Shown piece after piece: positions 5,326 through 5,356 of a DNA stretch of 5,356 nucleotides (position 1 is the stretch's first letter; each line of letters begins with the position of its first letter). The position numbers were made by a program, and so were the translations under genes. The stretch covers positions 1 to 5,356 of the forward strand of contig USEV01000063.1 in assembly GCA_900553825.1 (NCBI GenBank). The letters run 5' to 3'. The stretch is from an uncultured Eubacteriales bacterium (GTDB lineage: Bacteria; Bacillota; Clostridia; Christensenellales; CAG-917). The notes beneath the pieces were generated by a model that was not told where the DNA came from, did no database searches, and saw nothing but the letters and a program-made list of their open reading frames with translations.

Positions 5326-5356
5326 CTGTCTCTTATACACATCTGACGCTGCCGAC
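5326..5356 (+). other. Illumina Nextera transposase adapter (not genomic)
   Basis: CTGTCTCTTATACACATCT (5326-5344) is the reverse complement of the Tn5 mosaic end used in Nextera libraries, and GACGCTGCCGAC (5345-5356) continues into the reverse complement of the Nextera Read 1 adapter. This is untrimmed read-through retained at a contig end; true sequence ends at about 5325. It should not be read as a mobile element. Confidence 0.98.

Noticed and set aside
5326..5356. Transposon end or attachment site next to the tRNA
   Set aside because: The bases match the commercial Nextera adapter, including the non-Tn5 primer tail, so this is a library artefact and not an integration site.

Overview
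The window carries a compact pterin-cofactor (molybdenum or, more likely, tungsten) gene cluster built around an aldehyde:ferredoxin oxidoreductase (AOR) family enzyme. The DNA is GC-rich. The two central promoters match the sigma-A/sigma-70 consensus perfectly or nearly so, Shine-Dalgarno sites are strong, and a tRNA has its CCA encoded. Together with the AOR subtype and the way the cofactor genes are grouped, this suggests an anaerobic bacterium, most likely a GC-rich member of Clostridia/Firmicutes. No taxonomic marker is present, so that placement is an inference. The last 31 bases are Illumina Nextera adapter sequence, so this is the end of an assembled contig, probably from an isolate or metagenome short-read assembly.

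Layout: bases 1-4102 are one tightly packed minus-strand operon, transcribed right to left: AOR (2093-4102), a MoaD/ThiS-type sulfur carrier ending in Gly-Gly (1852-2100), a MogA/MoaB-type molybdopterin adenylyltransferase (1358-1843), a complete MoeA (159-1358), and the first 54 codons of a second MoeA-like protein (1-162) that runs off the window. Junctions overlap by 8, 1 and 4 bases or are separated by 8, so translation is probably coupled. A 184-base divergent intergenic region (4103-4286) holds two strong back-to-back promoters, a 15-bp palindrome over the AOR -10 box and a GC-rich leader hairpin. To its right, on the plus strand, is a short monocistronic E1-like (ThiF/MoeB/HesA) adenylyltransferase (4287-4961) followed by a clear intrinsic terminator (4982-5016). 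The right edge has a structured GC-rich spacer, a possible small membrane-peptide reading frame without a normal start codon, and a minus-strand tRNA-Thr(GGU) (5246-5321), then adapter.

How the genes fit together: the E1-like enzyme would adenylate the C-terminal glycine of MoaD so that it can be loaded with sulfur. Sulfurated MoaD feeds molybdopterin dithiolene formation, MogA adenylates the pterin, and MoeA inserts the metal. AOR uses a bis-pterin metal centre plus a [4Fe-4S] cluster, and its four cluster cysteines are visible. The early pathway genes (moaA, moaC, moaE), a tungstate or molybdate transporter and a ferredoxin-like electron partner are not in the window. The most interesting points are the AOR subtype (a degenerate second pterin motif and an extra hydrophobic segment), the small E1 without zinc cysteines, the tandem MoeA paralogues, and the divergent control region.
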